Source: Archegozetes longisetosus
Taxonomy: Eukaryota > Arthropoda > Arachnida > Sarcoptiformes > Trhypochthoniidae
NCBI GenBank assembly: GCA_018873245.2
Contig: JAEMBT020000003.1
Span: 9,567,843 to 9,631,842 of the forward strand
Direction of reading: 5' to 3'
Length of the DNA: 64,000 nucleotides
Part shown: positions 26,755 through 38,105 of the stretch, one piece after another
Layout: each line of letters starts with the position of its first letter
Numbering within the stretch: the first letter of the stretch is position 1
Position numbers and translations under genes: made by a program
The notes under the pieces: generated by a model
What the model was told of the DNA's origin: nothing
What the model saw: the letters and a program-made list of their open reading frames with translations, nothing else
Database searches by the model: none

Positions 26755-28055
26755 CTCGTCTCAATTCTGGTTCTGCATCAATATCTTCTACCCAAGAGTT
26801 AGAATAAACTTTAGTTGCAAATGCTTAACACTATTGCCTTGTAGTTGACGTGCAAAGGCTTTGAGAGTACATTCCTCTCATTCTCTCTCGTATTACTTGC
26901 CTTAGGATCGAAATGTTTCTCAACAAAATTATTATGTTTGAGCCTCCGGCAAGACATTTACAATATTTTTGGCTGTTAGTCTATTTTTTATTTTAATGTC
27001 CAAGAAAATACATCAATAATATTGTTTTATTATAACATATTTAAACATATAGATGAAACAAAATTGATGCAATCATTTTATTCATTTGTAAATATTTACA
27101 TACTTGCAATTCATTTCCGGAGTTTAGTTTATTTGATAACTTTTTCTCGTATCAGTCAATGTTGAAGCAGAGTTAAAAATTTACCATATTTTCACCGTTT
27201 TATTGGTTCAGTTATCATTTACAGGCCTCTTTTGCCTCTTTTGCCTCTTTTTTATTGAGAATAAACTGAAACGCTTACAAATATTCGCCATTTGTAACTT
27301 TAATGCGAGTTGAGTCGGACTGATTGAATTACATGATAAAACATCAGTCATTTACGTAAATGATCTAAAAAAGTATAAGTATATTTTTCAAGTTTATTAC
27401 TTTTTCGATTTTATATCGACACAATTCATTAGGTTTAACTCCTCTCAAGCTCTCGAGCAGTAAAAATTCAACTTGATAAGTTTGAAATTTTACCAAGTTT
27501 GATAAAATAGTAATTAGGAATTAGAAATTATCAGAAAAGTTAATGAAGTACTTAGATTGTAATGGTTTTTTCTGGTTTTAATTCCGATATTTTTTATATG
27601 ACTTTAAGAGTGAAAATATACAATTGATTTAAAGATGCAATAATGCTTTTGCTTATTATCTGGCAGATAGAAAAATAAGTTAAACACAAAGCAAACATTT
27701 CTTTACTTAAGTAACAAAAGCATTAGTATAACAATCAAAAAGTAATCTTTAAGAGAAGAAAAAAGTAAAGCTTATTATCACTGAAAGTGTAAGGAATAGA
27801 GTGAAAAAAATTAGTATGAGAGAAGAAAACGGAGAACATAACCAAACCAATCAACACTAATGCCAAATCGGATCTTAACAAGATTTAGTTATTCTTCAAG
27901 TGAACGCCAATACCTTAATATTAAATGAAGGCCTGCTATCATATTTCCATTAGCTCTCATATTGGCTCAAACATTAAGCAATGAGTTGGTGTTCAACAGA
28001 TAATATGCAGCACAACTTCAAATGAAAGGCTATCATTTAGTATAAGCAGTTTTGG

Positions 28056-28088
28056 TCTCTCTCTCTCTCCCCTACTCTCTTTCTCTTC
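28056..28088. repeat. Imperfect CT-rich tract
   Basis: A pyrimidine tract of CT repeats interrupted by CCCCTA and TTT, apparently a decaying relative of the long CT microsatellites. Confidence 0.7.
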
Positions 28089-28434
28089 CTTTAAGATCGA
28101 TATTTCACTGCCAAATCGTTGATCCAAAGGGAAACCCAGAACTCACATTGAAGTTTGAGTCCAGAAGAATCACTAAGAATATATATTCTTATTATCGAAT
28201 CGGAATTTTTGTTCCTTTTGGAGAAACTTAAGTGAAACCTTTTTGAAAGACAAGAATTAGTTATTGTGTTTCGTTAAGTTATAGCTGTACGCATAACTTT
28301 CTCTTCTTTTTAGGATATTGTAAATAAGTTAATATCTTTAGTAGTGAACTAGCTCAACATTGACTGAATTTGTTTCTCCCGACTCTTTTCTGACTGGTTT
28401 GTTGGTTTGCGCCTATGGATTGGACGACAAAAAA

Positions 28435-28467
28435 TATATAAGAGATACGTACAATTGAGGGAGTCAG
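28435..28467 (+). promoter_or_regulatory. TATA box with correctly spaced TCAG initiator
   Basis: TATATAAG at 28435-28442 is followed by GAGTCAGAGC, whose TCAG at 28464-28467 puts an initiator A about 31 bp from the first T of the TATA box. That is the spacing known for animal core promoters, and TCAG matches the arthropod-type initiator. The next ATG, at about 28552, opens only 13 codons (MPVRTYNLTNKTN). If real, the promoter would drive a non-coding RNA or a transcript whose leader is spliced. This is the best-formed core promoter in the window, but no gene is tied to it. Confidence 0.35.
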
Positions 28468-28663
28468 AGCAGAGTTAAAGGAAGAGAAAGATAAGAATAA
28501 TAAAAATAGAAGCAACTCTTTTATTTTTTATTTGATACTACTCTCTTGGAATGCCTGTTCGCACTTACAATTTGACGAACAAAACAAATTGATTCTAACT
28601 GTTATACTGCGCTCCAGTTGATAAAGCCGATGTACCCAACAATCATTTACTGAGAATATGTAC

Positions 28664-28665
<2 letters not shown>

Positions 28666-28720
<55 letters not shown>
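28666..28720. repeat. (TTA)n microsatellite, 55 bp
   Basis: About eighteen uninterrupted TTA units, the only long trinucleotide array in the window. Confidence 0.97.
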
Positions 28721-29871
28721 GACTATTCCTTATTATTTGTATAAATCATTTTAGGAAATCGTCACTTTTAAATCACCATCGACAGTTACATATTTTACGT
28801 TTTAAGCAAAAATTTCAAATCAAATCTTTATTTAATAACACGATTGCTAAGGAAACAGTATCTACTATTCAAACAATAGATAAGTTAGACCTTAATTTGT
28901 CGGCAGCTTGACAATTGGGAAGTAGTACACTGACGACTTGAGAAAATACCAATTATTTATCATTTCTGACATGCCTGAAGCTTAACTTAAAGTCACACAT
29001 GATTTAGCGACACTTAAACTTTATGATTATAGTTTGAGAGGTGATTGAATTTTGGCCAATAGTTTATGGATTAAAGAGTAAGGCAAGTAATGCTCAATTC
29101 AAACTAATCTCTATCAAAGTTTAGTTATTTAGGTGTTCATTTGTGACACTTTTATAGTTTGAAAATACTTCAAATAGTATTAGGAATAACTTATATAACA
29201 TTTTTATTTCTCTGCTCGAGTCGTAATATGTGTGATAAGAAAATAAAATATTCAAAACCCAGAAATCCCTTATTAAACGTTAGATAGAAAGAGGAAGGCC
29301 TTATTATTATTATATAAGGGATTCATATATAAGAACTTATTTTTTTTTGGATAATTTATAATAATTTGCTTTTGGGGCCGAATGACTGGCGTACACTCGA
29401 AGATAGCAAAAGCAGCCAAATAGTGATTACTAACAGATAGCGATCACATAAAGTGGAGAGAGTTTTGGCAAGAAAATAAATTACGATTTCTCGCCGCTAT
29501 CACATATCCATTTGCAATTGGAATTACAGCAACAAACTTTTTATATGCGTTTCGACTGTCTTCGCTCTCAAACTGTTAAATAGATAGTCTAACTTTCCTC
29601 ACTCTTACTTTTTCATCCTTTTTCACCACAATATATATATATATTTTTCTCTCTATATATCTTGACACTAGAGAAACTGCCAAAATGGATGTTTAAATGC
29701 CTTCAAATAGAAAATGCTTAAAACAAGTCACGATTTTTTTCTAACGATAGCATTAGATTTCCAAAAGTATAGTATCGCACAAATTAAAGGAATAAAATAA
29801 GGAAATTCTGTAGAGAGAAAACTTAGTTTTTTTGTATAGCGTGTTTTTCGCTTAATCACAACATTTTATGA

Positions 29872-29873
<2 letters not shown>

Positions 29874-29924
<51 letters not shown>
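29874..29924. repeat. (AG)n microsatellite, 51 bp
   Basis: An uninterrupted AG run followed by an AGAAG-rich purine stretch. The minus-strand 63-codon open frame here is produced by the repeat. Confidence 0.97.
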
Positions 29925-29927
<3 letters not shown>

Positions 29928-30546
29928 AAGAGAAGCAAAAGAAGTAAGAAAATATTCTGCTCTTTATTTGATCTTTTAATGGGAGAACACTCTTGAAATG
30001 CAAAAGAGAAAGACATATTGTGACAAACAAAGAATTGATACCTAAATGGTATATCAATTTGAGTTTAAGTTATCACATAATTTATTTTGTACTAATGTAT
30101 TGTTTCGTGCCATTAAAGTGTATTATAGCGTCAGTTTGTCCTCTTATTGAGGTCTCACAAGCATTTCAACATTGTTTAGTGAACTCATTTAAAAAGGAGA
30201 GTTCAACAGACAATGATCTCTACTGATTCTCAGTGATAGTCTCACTGTCGGAGTTTGAGTAGTCTATATGTATTACAATTACAGTGGGGAGTAATACCAG
30301 TAATGCAGAGAATAAGGGATATGCACAAACTTCTCAGTGAGAGACAGATAGAGAGATAGGGAGAAGTACAGAAAGATGAGGAACAGATACACATAGATCA
30401 CAACGAGAGCATCCAACAACCAAACAGAGAAGACTAGAAGCATTCAGTAAATTAATATAGATTAATGGACTACTAACTCACTTAGCTGTCCGAACCAGTT
30501 CTCTTAGAGATGCCTGACTTCATGCTAAGCACTTCATTCACTCTTT

Positions 30547-30550
<4 letters not shown>

Positions 30551-30584
<34 letters not shown>
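30551..30584. repeat. (CT)n microsatellite, 34 bp
   Basis: An uninterrupted CT run only 630 bp from an AG run. The two are in opposite orientation and flank a purine-rich stretch at about 30330-30420. Confidence 0.97.
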
Positions 30585-30585
<1 letters not shown>

Positions 30586-33386
30586 GTCCTACTCCGTGTG
30601 TATTAAAGAAAACTTAAAAGATGCTTAAAAGTTATATTTGAAGCAGTGTTGCGGCAAATTTTCTTTTATTAAGATATATGTGTATTGGATTTTATAATAA
30701 AAGTTCATAAAAAATTAATTGTTTAGATAAAAGTGCTTCTCATTCATGTTAAGAATTGATATCGTGAATAAATTTAAACCTTTATGTTGAGAACAGTCTA
30801 ATATTCATATGAATAGGAACAGAAAAACAGGAGAATAAGTTATAAGAATAGAGGTATTGATTTTTAAAGAAAATATCACTTAAGACAGATGACTAGGACT
30901 ATGGTGGCAGTCGTCTAATGATTAGCCAAAGTGATGAATTTTGCGCTGCCCCTCAACGAGCGCTAATGGTAAACTAATAAAGAATTATCGAAAATAATTT
31001 ACTAATGCGATGAAGGCTATGTCCGAGTGAAGTAAATACAGCAGTAAAAGAGTAGATCAATTCCTTAACTGATAGCTTTTGCTCTTCTTCTAACCCTAAG
31101 AAATAATTAATAATTGATGCTTTCCGGAGTAGTCATTGTCTATTAGGTTATCCCTAAATAGATCGACAAAACAAAAATCAAAGCCCCAAACAATCACCAG
31201 TCACTACAACTAAATGTTAGTCCAACTTCTATTCCTACTTTAACCGAGATTATTAGAGCCAAATATTACTTTGAAAATAAGGTTTGCCTTTATTTTTCCG
31301 GTCTCTAGAAATCTGATTTGTCGCTCATTTGGTTGCTTTTCTCCAATCCATAGATCCACAGATCCACAGATCCAAAGATTGACGTAATAATAAAAATAAT
31401 TGTGATTTGATAGCAAGAAATTCAGAGTTAAATTCAGGCCCCAATAAAGCATAAAAGAAATTGTTAGGGATATAGATTGAGATAACAAATGAAATGAGGT
31501 CTATAGTCGAAAATGGGTCCATAAATATTTTTATGTATATCTATTGCTATTGTTTTTATATTTGTCAGACATAGTCCGAGACTATTTTGATTGCGACTAT
31601 TCATTCTTATTTTCCTATTGAATTGAATTTTATATTTATTGTTATTTCGCTTATTATTATTATAAGTAATAGCATTACTGAAGGTCTACTATTGCCTCAA
31701 TTCCATGCTTGAGCTCATTTAGCCTCAAACTGGAATATTCTATGTTTCAAACTAGAATATTCTATCTCTCCATTCAACTCAAGACAAAAACAATATAAAT
31801 TGAAGATATTCGAGATAAGAAGTAATATCTATATTGAAAAAAAGACTAAATTATAGCCATTCTGAAAATGTCAAATATGATCCGTGTGTCTAGTTATTAT
31901 ATTAGCAATACTCATACATTTATCGCATACAACCACTTAAATCAATATCACTTTCATTCTTACCAATCTATCTTACATATCAACCTTAACATTCTTTAAT
32001 TCTTTTATGTTTAAGGTTCAGGTTTGCTCCGGTGTTCGGTCAAATTTCATTTAGACTAGATTTAGACTTTGAGGAGGGATTGTTGTTGAAATGTGTTTTT
32101 GGCATTCAGCTTTGTTTTGTTCAAGTTTGAGGAGCGATCAATTAACTAAACATGAGTTATATAAACTAATTGAGTAAAAAAGTGAAGTTGTGATCAGAAT
32201 ATATTTAAATTTGATGAGATTAAGCTATAAGAAAGGCAATCAATTATTAATCTTATAGCGAAGTGAAAGTATTTTTCATTTGTTATAGAAAATCGATTCT
32301 ATTAATTATTTATTTAATGCTTCTGTACTAAACTTAAACATTAAGCACGTCTATAGCTTATTGTCCAAATTCAATTATTTATAAGATCTCTTTCTCCCTT
32401 AAATGTCACTCAAATTGACTTGAACAATATTCCTTCATTTACTTCATATCAAATTGATTTCATATTTATTGTTCTATAACTTTCTTATAGTCATACATTT
32501 GTTCAGTTTATTGGTGTTGACCGTTCAAGGTTTTGTTCTAGCAAGCTCAAATTAGAATAATGCCAAATAACTTTATAGACTTTTTTTAACCCATCTATTT
32601 TTATGGATATCACTTCTCTACTTTTCTAGTATTGACATTTGCTGCCATGAGTCCAACTTTTATCGCTTGATTATCACATTCTGTTTTAATGACTGTCTAT
32701 TATGTCTCTACTCCTTCTTACCATTGCTTATAATTAAAAGACTGTCGCTAAATGCACTTTATTATCAGAGCTATGATTTATTTCTGTCATTTAAAGAAAT
32801 TCACTCACAAACAGTTCATTAGTCATATCAATCGTTAATTAATAATTTTGTTTACAAAAGTCTTAAGAACATTGAGATATTTTCAACTCTTCAATATCTA
32901 TTGTGATTACAATTAGCAAAGAGTTCTATCTTTTCTTAACTAAAGCATAGATCTTTGCAATTAAATTCAAAATAAGATCAAAACTGAAAATCTTGTTCAA
33001 ATTTAGATGTTCAGAGTAGAGAATAGAAAACTGAAGATATCTCTTAAGAATGATCACATATTTTATAATAACATTTGAAGTGCTGTCGAATTCATAAGTG
33101 ATCTTCAGATGTTTTGTTGTTAGGCATACTTTTAATATATTTACATCTTATATTTATAAGTACTAAACATATTAAACTTTTCTCTTTTACTTTGAAAATA
33201 TGATCGACAAATAGATCATAACTTTCTTCTAATACTCCTTTAGCTTCGAGTATAAAATCGCTAAACACAAACACATGTCAAATGCATTGTTTAATGTTAA
33301 GCATCAAATATTCATATAAAATTATATTCTTCTCTACTTAACATAAAATCAATTATTAACTCATTTTTCTGTTATTATTTTTGCAG

Positions 33387-33497
33387 TTTTTGCTGTTCAA
33401 ACTAACAGAATATGTCTTACTTGCGATTATCTAAATAAAACAGAGATAATATATGTTTTGAACAGCAGAAAACTTTCTATAAAGTGCTCAATTGAAG
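33387..33497 (+). CDS. Candidate internal exon (111 nt, phase 1-1), Cys-containing
   Basis: The acceptor TTCTGTTATTATTTTTGCAG is close to ideal and the donor ATTGAAG|GTATTG is acceptable. The frame entered after two bases reads FAVQTNRICLTCDYLNKTEI and continues to LSIKCSIE without a stop. It has a C-x-x-C pair, a third cysteine and an NKT sequon. The length is a multiple of three with both boundaries in phase 1, the arrangement typical of extracellular module exons. No family is recognised. Against it, codons are A+T-rich and a 40-codon open run is not rare here. It does not join in frame to the next plus-strand candidate at 37339. Confidence 0.25.
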
Positions 33498-35038
33498 GTA
33501 TTGTTGACTGACTGTTAGAAATGAAAGTAATCACAAGATAATCGTCTAATAAGTAATGAAAGAGGAGAATATGTTTGAATTTTGAAAATGTGCTCCAGTT
33601 TAATTTGATTGTTGAGAGCAAGAATAATGATTATTCTATAGATTTTAGCTTATACGATCTTTTCAGTTGAAGCTTATTCTGAAAATGTGAAAAATAAACA
33701 TTAATGTAAGCATTAAGAAAACATTTTATACTCAAATTAGTTTCTAAGCTTTTCTTAACATCAGTTCAGATAACTCGAAACTAAATTCTCTTAAATTAAA
33801 ATAACACTAAAACTTGCTGTTGACTAACGATAAAAAATATTTTCTCTAAAAGCAATCTTTTCATGAGTTGTGGCGTTCAAACAGAGATAATTATTTTTCA
33901 TTCAATTTGATTATATCACAAAAATCGATTAATTCTCTATTTTTAAAGTAGTTCAATAGCAGGTAATAAAAATGATTGTCGTTCTGGAAATCAATTTCTT
34001 TCACTAGAAACCAGAAGATAAATTGAAGACTTTTTGAGCCGTTTAATTGATTTTCGATTGGATGAGTGCTCGATATCCTATAATTAGTCTCTTTATTGCA
34101 GTTACTATTAAAACGCCGTTAATTGACTTCAAATAATATATAATTTGAATACAAACATTATAAAAAGCAAAAATAAGACACAATACACTCAAAAATTCTT
34201 GACTTAACATTCAGAATAATTAGAATATCATTTGAATAATTGAATATAATTTTCAAGAATAATGATGAAGATTAAAATTTTCAAATTATAAAATATGCAA
34301 ATTATTCAAATATATGATAAGTTTGCTTGAACTAAATAACAAACAGCTAATGCTATTTTTTGACTCTATGCTGGATTGAAAACATTCATAGATATACTTG
34401 AATTTTAATTAGTTCTGAAGCAGAATAGGAAAAGTCGATCTCCATTAGAGATAATAGTAGGAGCTTTTTGTGCGCCTCATGAGATAAATAGTGAAAAGGC
34501 TAAACCGAAAAGTTGATATCAAATGGTACTAACGATAAAAAGTTTATCATTCAAATGTAATTAACTTGGTTTCCATTATAGTCTATTTCTTTAGCTCCTA
34601 ATGCTTACTATTGGAAACCGTAGTCTTGTCTTGTTTGCTAGCTATGTATAGAAGAAAAATACAGATACTATTTATTTACCAACTTATAACTAACTAACTT
34701 TATAATAAAACATTCATATTGACCAATATCAGCCAAACTATTTTTCTTATTACTTTCCATTAGTTCTGAACCTTCGTTTCAAAGTAATGCATTTATTGAC
34801 ATGTTCATAGCACTCAGAAATATTTGTTTCGAAAAGTAGTTTGTTATCAAATGAGTTCAAGACTCTTGTAGACAAGTTTTTACCCATACTCCCAGAAAGC
34901 GAATCAAATATTATTTTTAAACATAATACCTTCTGATACGAACAATGATTTTTAATCTAAATTTATATGGAATATAAAAACAATCAACTAGTGTGGTACA
35001 AGTCAGAAATTGGTTTCCGCTTTACTTTAGTCGTATTA
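33498..35038. other. A+T-rich non-coding stretch
   Basis: I see no gene, repeat array or regulatory site that can be supported. It may be intronic. Confidence 0.5.
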
Positions 35039-35178
35039 CAGTAAAATCTGTCTAACTTAAACGTTTAGTTAAGTGGTTTTTAAAAATCGCTAACAATTAA
35101 ACCATGTTTTCTGTGCAGTCTTTATATTGTTTTTAAGAAAGCATTGCACTACATGTTTAAGTTGGACAGGTTTTACTG
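35039..35178. mobile_element. pogo/Tigger-like MITE, 140 bp
   Basis: The element starts CAGTAAAATCTGTCTAACTT and ends in the inverted copy AAGTTGGACAGGTTTTACTG. The terminal inverted repeats are 24 bp (35039-35062 and 35155-35178) with two transition mismatches. TA precedes the left end; the right end is followed by CATA, so the TA target duplication is intact on the left and changed or shifted on the right. CAGTAAAACCTGTC-type ends with a TA target are typical of pogo/Tigger members of the Tc1/mariner superfamily. The 92-bp interior has no coding capacity, so it is a non-autonomous element that needed a transposase supplied from elsewhere. Confidence 0.75.
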
Positions 35179-36176
35179 CATATTAAAATACATAGTTGCT
35201 AGTATCTGATGATTAGATTCTTGTGAAAACAGTTTTATGTACTCTGTGTTGTGAGTTAGTAATTTTGTATTTGAACATATTTATAAACTAATCTTATGTT
35301 ACATTTCTCAAAACAGTATAAACGAAATTTTTTGCATCTAAAAACTTACAGTTAGTCTAACCACACGTTTGCCCAATGGATAGTAGTTTTTGAAAATTAG
35401 ATTTTTAAAAAAATGATTTCAAGTTTTGAGAAATAGGTTTATATCAAAAGCTGTACGAGAGGTGCTTCACATCAGAATTTGGTGTAATAACAGAATCTGT
35501 GTTTCACTTTATGAGAGCACTTGACTACATATTGCATGTCTATTGCTATGTATTGCTATGACTAGCACTCAACCAATGACTTCTTAAAGCAGAAGCTCGA
35601 GGAATAAATTGGAAATTGCTTTCCAGCTAAACATTTGCTGTATATGAGTTTTGAAGAAACACTTTGAGCCAAACTTACCATAAATGCAATTCTGATATGC
35701 ATTTGGACTGAACATTAAGCAATACATGACCACATAATTGAAAGTACAACTTTTAGGAAATATTTGCTCAGGGCATTCATCTCTACCATAATTTATAAAT
35801 ACTTTTTGAAACCATCACTCGCTCTTAATTTAGGTAATTGTTATAAGCACTCATAAATATTACATTTATTAATTCATTGGCTTAAGTAAAGTTCATTTTC
35901 TATTTCAATAATAGTAATAATAATAATTAATGAATAAAGGTGTGCTTTTATTCAACAAAACTAAACTATTCTCTTAAATGATTTGATTAGATTTGAGCTA
36001 TCACTTAAACTTTATGCATAGATAATGAGTGGTAATTTTAGGTTTCGATTGATAGGCATCAGATTAAATGCGAGTAATTTTGGAGCTGATAATTTGAAAT
36101 GGTTTTGCCGGCATTTGTCAGAAAGCATAAAATAATAGGTACTGATAAAGGCAGTCGTTATTTTGATTATTACGCA
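35179..36176. other. Non-coding; possible 3' untranslated region of the minus-strand candidate
   Basis: No coding frame is supportable. If the minus-strand exon ending at 36177 is real, this is its 3' flank. Minus-strand AATAAA motifs occur near 35945-35955, and would give a 3' untranslated region of about 230 bp. Confidence 0.35.
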
Positions 36177-36323
36177 TTATCTGATAGGAAAAACTAGACC
36201 GTTAACAATTAAATAGAAAACAATATAAGTAAAGATGATGGAAGAGATGCACAACAAGGCCAAGTTTGTGTCTCCAACACACATTACACTCACCAACAGA
36301 AATACGAACAAAGTAGTTGTCAG
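36177..36323 (-). CDS. Candidate terminal exon with two hydrophobic helices
   Basis: On the minus strand the acceptor GGTGTTTTTTTCAG is followed by 48 open codons and TAA. The peptide begins LTTTLFVFLLVSVMCVG, has a short polar turn DTNL, then ALLCISSIIFTYIVFYLIVN and ends GLVFPIR. Two membrane-spanning helices are the obvious reading, making this the C-terminal end of a multi-pass membrane protein. A GTGAGT donor-like site after 30 nt could instead make it a microexon. Plus-strand frames over the same bases (an ATG frame of 30 codons at 36235-36327 and a longer one without ATG) are also open, so strand choice rests on the acceptor and membrane pattern. The family is not recognised. It could belong to the gene starting at 51083, but no continuous frame was established. 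Confidence 0.3.
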   Translation of the reverse strand: MTTTLFVFLLVSVMCVGDTNLALLCISSIIFTYIVFYLIVNGLVFPIR

Positions 36324-37031
36324 CTGAAAAAAACACCACTAATTTCAACTAGGATCTTCAACAATCGCGACTAAGTCAATTTAGTTGCTGCTGCTTCATT
36401 CCTATGACTATCCTTTTATTCTATCATTTTTTTCTTCCCTTTCAGCCAATTAGTTCATTGTGAAAGGAGTGATCATTTTTAAGAATCTTAATGGCATTGC
36501 GAGGTCGATGGATTTGTAAATCTATTAGATTTATTTGTTATGCTGTCGATATGGAGCTGATAGAAAGGCTCGAGACATTACATTGAAAAAGAGCCCAATA
36601 TTGAAAACTAATTGCGTGAATCATCTAAATCTTTAATATTTTATTAATGGCTTATTTAAATGAAAAAATTGTATATGGTTTCAACAATTTGAGAGAGAAC
36701 CAAAAATTTTTTCAATAAAACAAAATATTGTTGAAAATGTTTACTGCGAAAGTAGTTTTTACAGAATATTATATTTATTGCATTGAAGAGTAGAGAAATA
36801 AATTGAAAATTCAATAAGTTTTCTATTATGAAAGTAGTATTGAATTTAATATCTGATAACAAATAAGAGAAAAACTAATATGTTCATAGCAGAGAAATAT
36901 AACATTTCTATATAAACATAGTATATGATTATACACAGCGCATAAGTTACAATATAAGAAATTACTTTTAAAACTTTTCTTATCTACTCAACTATTTATT
37001 TATTTTGATTGGCCAATTCAGTTATATTTAT

Positions 37032-37103
37032 TTATTTGGACAGCTTTTGCCGTCCAAACTCCTCGTATGACTTGTCATATTGATTCGTGAGACAGTAGTA
37101 CCA
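37032..37103 (-). CDS. Weak candidate terminal exon, unknown
   Basis: After a moderate acceptor (TCATGTCTTACTAG) 23 codons read WYYCLTNQYDKSYEEFGRQK and then LSK before a TAA that overlaps an AATAAATAAA polyadenylation-like run. The peptide is polar and protein-like and the local GC is above background, but the length is well within chance. If real it would be an alternative 3' end to the exon at 36177-36323. Confidence 0.13.
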   Translation of the reverse strand, partial: WYYCLTNQYDKSYEEFGRQKLSK

Positions 37104-37338
37104 CTAGTAAGACATGACTCTTTTAGTATTTACAAGCATCACTCCAATAATCGCTAAAATGGTCTGTTTATAGCAAAACTGTCAACTCTTCCAATGCTAT
37201 CAACAGCATATGTTGACAATATATTTTATGAGATAACTCTGTAAAGTCAGTCCAAAAGTTATAGCCCTAAAAACTAGACTTCAGAGCAGAAACAGAGAAT
37301 ATCATTTTTATAACTATTATATTTTTCTTTTCATGCAG

Positions 37339-37397
37339 GTATTCATTATTAAATGCATCACCGAATCAGAGGATGGAACAAAATTATATACAATTTG
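37339..37397 (+). CDS. Candidate internal exon (59 nt) with a PH/PX-like beta-strand pair
   Basis: The acceptor TATTTTTCTTTTCATGCAG has a long pyrimidine tract and the donor TTTG|GTAATA is fair. The phase-0 frame reads VFIIKCITESEDGTKLYTI and meets an in-frame TAA directly after the donor, as real exons often do. The strand-turn-strand pattern resembles two kinds of signalling domain: the FIIRC-type strand of AKT-like PH domains, and the first strands of PX domains, where an R-R-Y motif would follow. I could not find the following exon to decide. A second frame (YSLLNASPNQRMEQNYIQF) is also open. This is pattern resemblance, not an identified homologue. Confidence 0.28.
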
Positions 37398-37865
37398 GTA
37401 ATACAGTTATCTAAATACGATTTCGGAATTTTTACATTAATTAGCATAATATACAACTTAATAACTCACAGTTTTTTAGATTCTTTTGTAAAGTTATAGC
37501 AATTACATACGTCGTTAATAAGAGAATATACTGCTTCAAACTTCTCGCTAATCAAGTATGTTTTGAAAAAAAATTTTCTCAATAATTTATTGCCAAATAA
37601 AAACTCACGGCTCACCACCGTTGCAAGTATTAAATTGACTATTTGTTAAAAAAAATACTCGAAGTTCAACTCTCTTTACATTTACTGTTTTCATACAATC
37701 TTCTTGTTTGAGAGATAATCTCATTATCAAACTCTGAATAATGTATTTTCGTACGCACTGAAAACTATAAAATTCGTGAGTTTATAACTGGTTCTTAGAA
37801 AGGTAAAAAGTAATTTGAGTGAAAATAGTAAACTGAAAGAGAACTAGAGTATTATTTATTTGCTG

Positions 37866-37886
37866 GGTTCAAGTTGAACTTGAACC
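37866..37886. repeat. Perfect 10-bp dyad with one-base centre
   Basis: GGTTCAAGTT is followed by one G and its exact inverse. Within it GTTCA and TGAAC form an inverted pair three bases apart, similar in shape to hormone-receptor response elements, although the half-site differs from AGGTCA. A function is speculative. Confidence 0.5.
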
Positions 37887-37940
37887 AAATGATAAAGTAG
37901 AAGAAATATTAGAAATGATTTGATAGGAGGAATGAACGAG

Positions 37941-38105
37941 CTAATGTTGAGAACATAATATTAAACTTATAACTTGTATTAAAGCTCGTATTACAACTTT
38001 TAGTTTAAAATGGATCATAATATTAGTTTCATTTATTTCACAATCATTTAGTCCTTTAAATAGATTGAATAAAATATGAATTGCGTCAAAAATTTCATAT
38101 GAATG
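37941..38105 (-). CDS. Candidate exon after a strong acceptor, unknown
   Basis: The minus-strand acceptor GCTTTTTTTCTGCTTTCAG is one of the best in the window. It opens 54 codons before TAG: HSYEIFDAIHILFNLFKGLN, then DCEINETNIMIHFKLKVVIR and a hydrophobic end. The exon might instead stop at an internal donor such as AAAGTT|GTAATA (near residue 37). Codons are A+T-rich, so the frame could be chance. It lies on the same strand and within 2 kb of two other candidates, which modestly favours a real gene. Confidence 0.2.
   Translation of the reverse strand, partial: HSYEIFDAIHILFNLFKGLNDCEINETNIMIHFKLKVVIRALIQVISLILCSQH

Larger units (their letters stand above)
22295..33386. other. Long non-coding stretch with microsatellites and one promoter-like site
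   Basis: There is no convincing exon in 11 kb. It holds five microsatellites, a TATA/initiator pair at 28435-28467, a nested inverted repeat at 22623-22678, a 9-bp GCCTCTTTT tandem at about 27225-27251 and a 23-bp tandem duplication at about 31726-31765. GC-richer patches at 24880-24980, 25470-25560 and 29370-29450 each have open frames of 25-70 codons, but without bounding splice signals I could trust. Confidence 0.45.

Noticed and set aside
26593-26802. Plus-strand frame of 69 codons through a (CT)n tract
   Set aside because: Kept open by the repeat; no independent support.
29993-30226. Plus-strand frame of 77 codons with hydrophobic middle
   Set aside because: It starts without an ATG and lacks splice signals; the length is expected by chance at this base composition.
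36447-36500. Very strong plus-strand acceptor (TTTTTTCTTCCCTTTCAG)
   Set aside because: All frames after it close within about 12 codons, so no coding exon could be defined.
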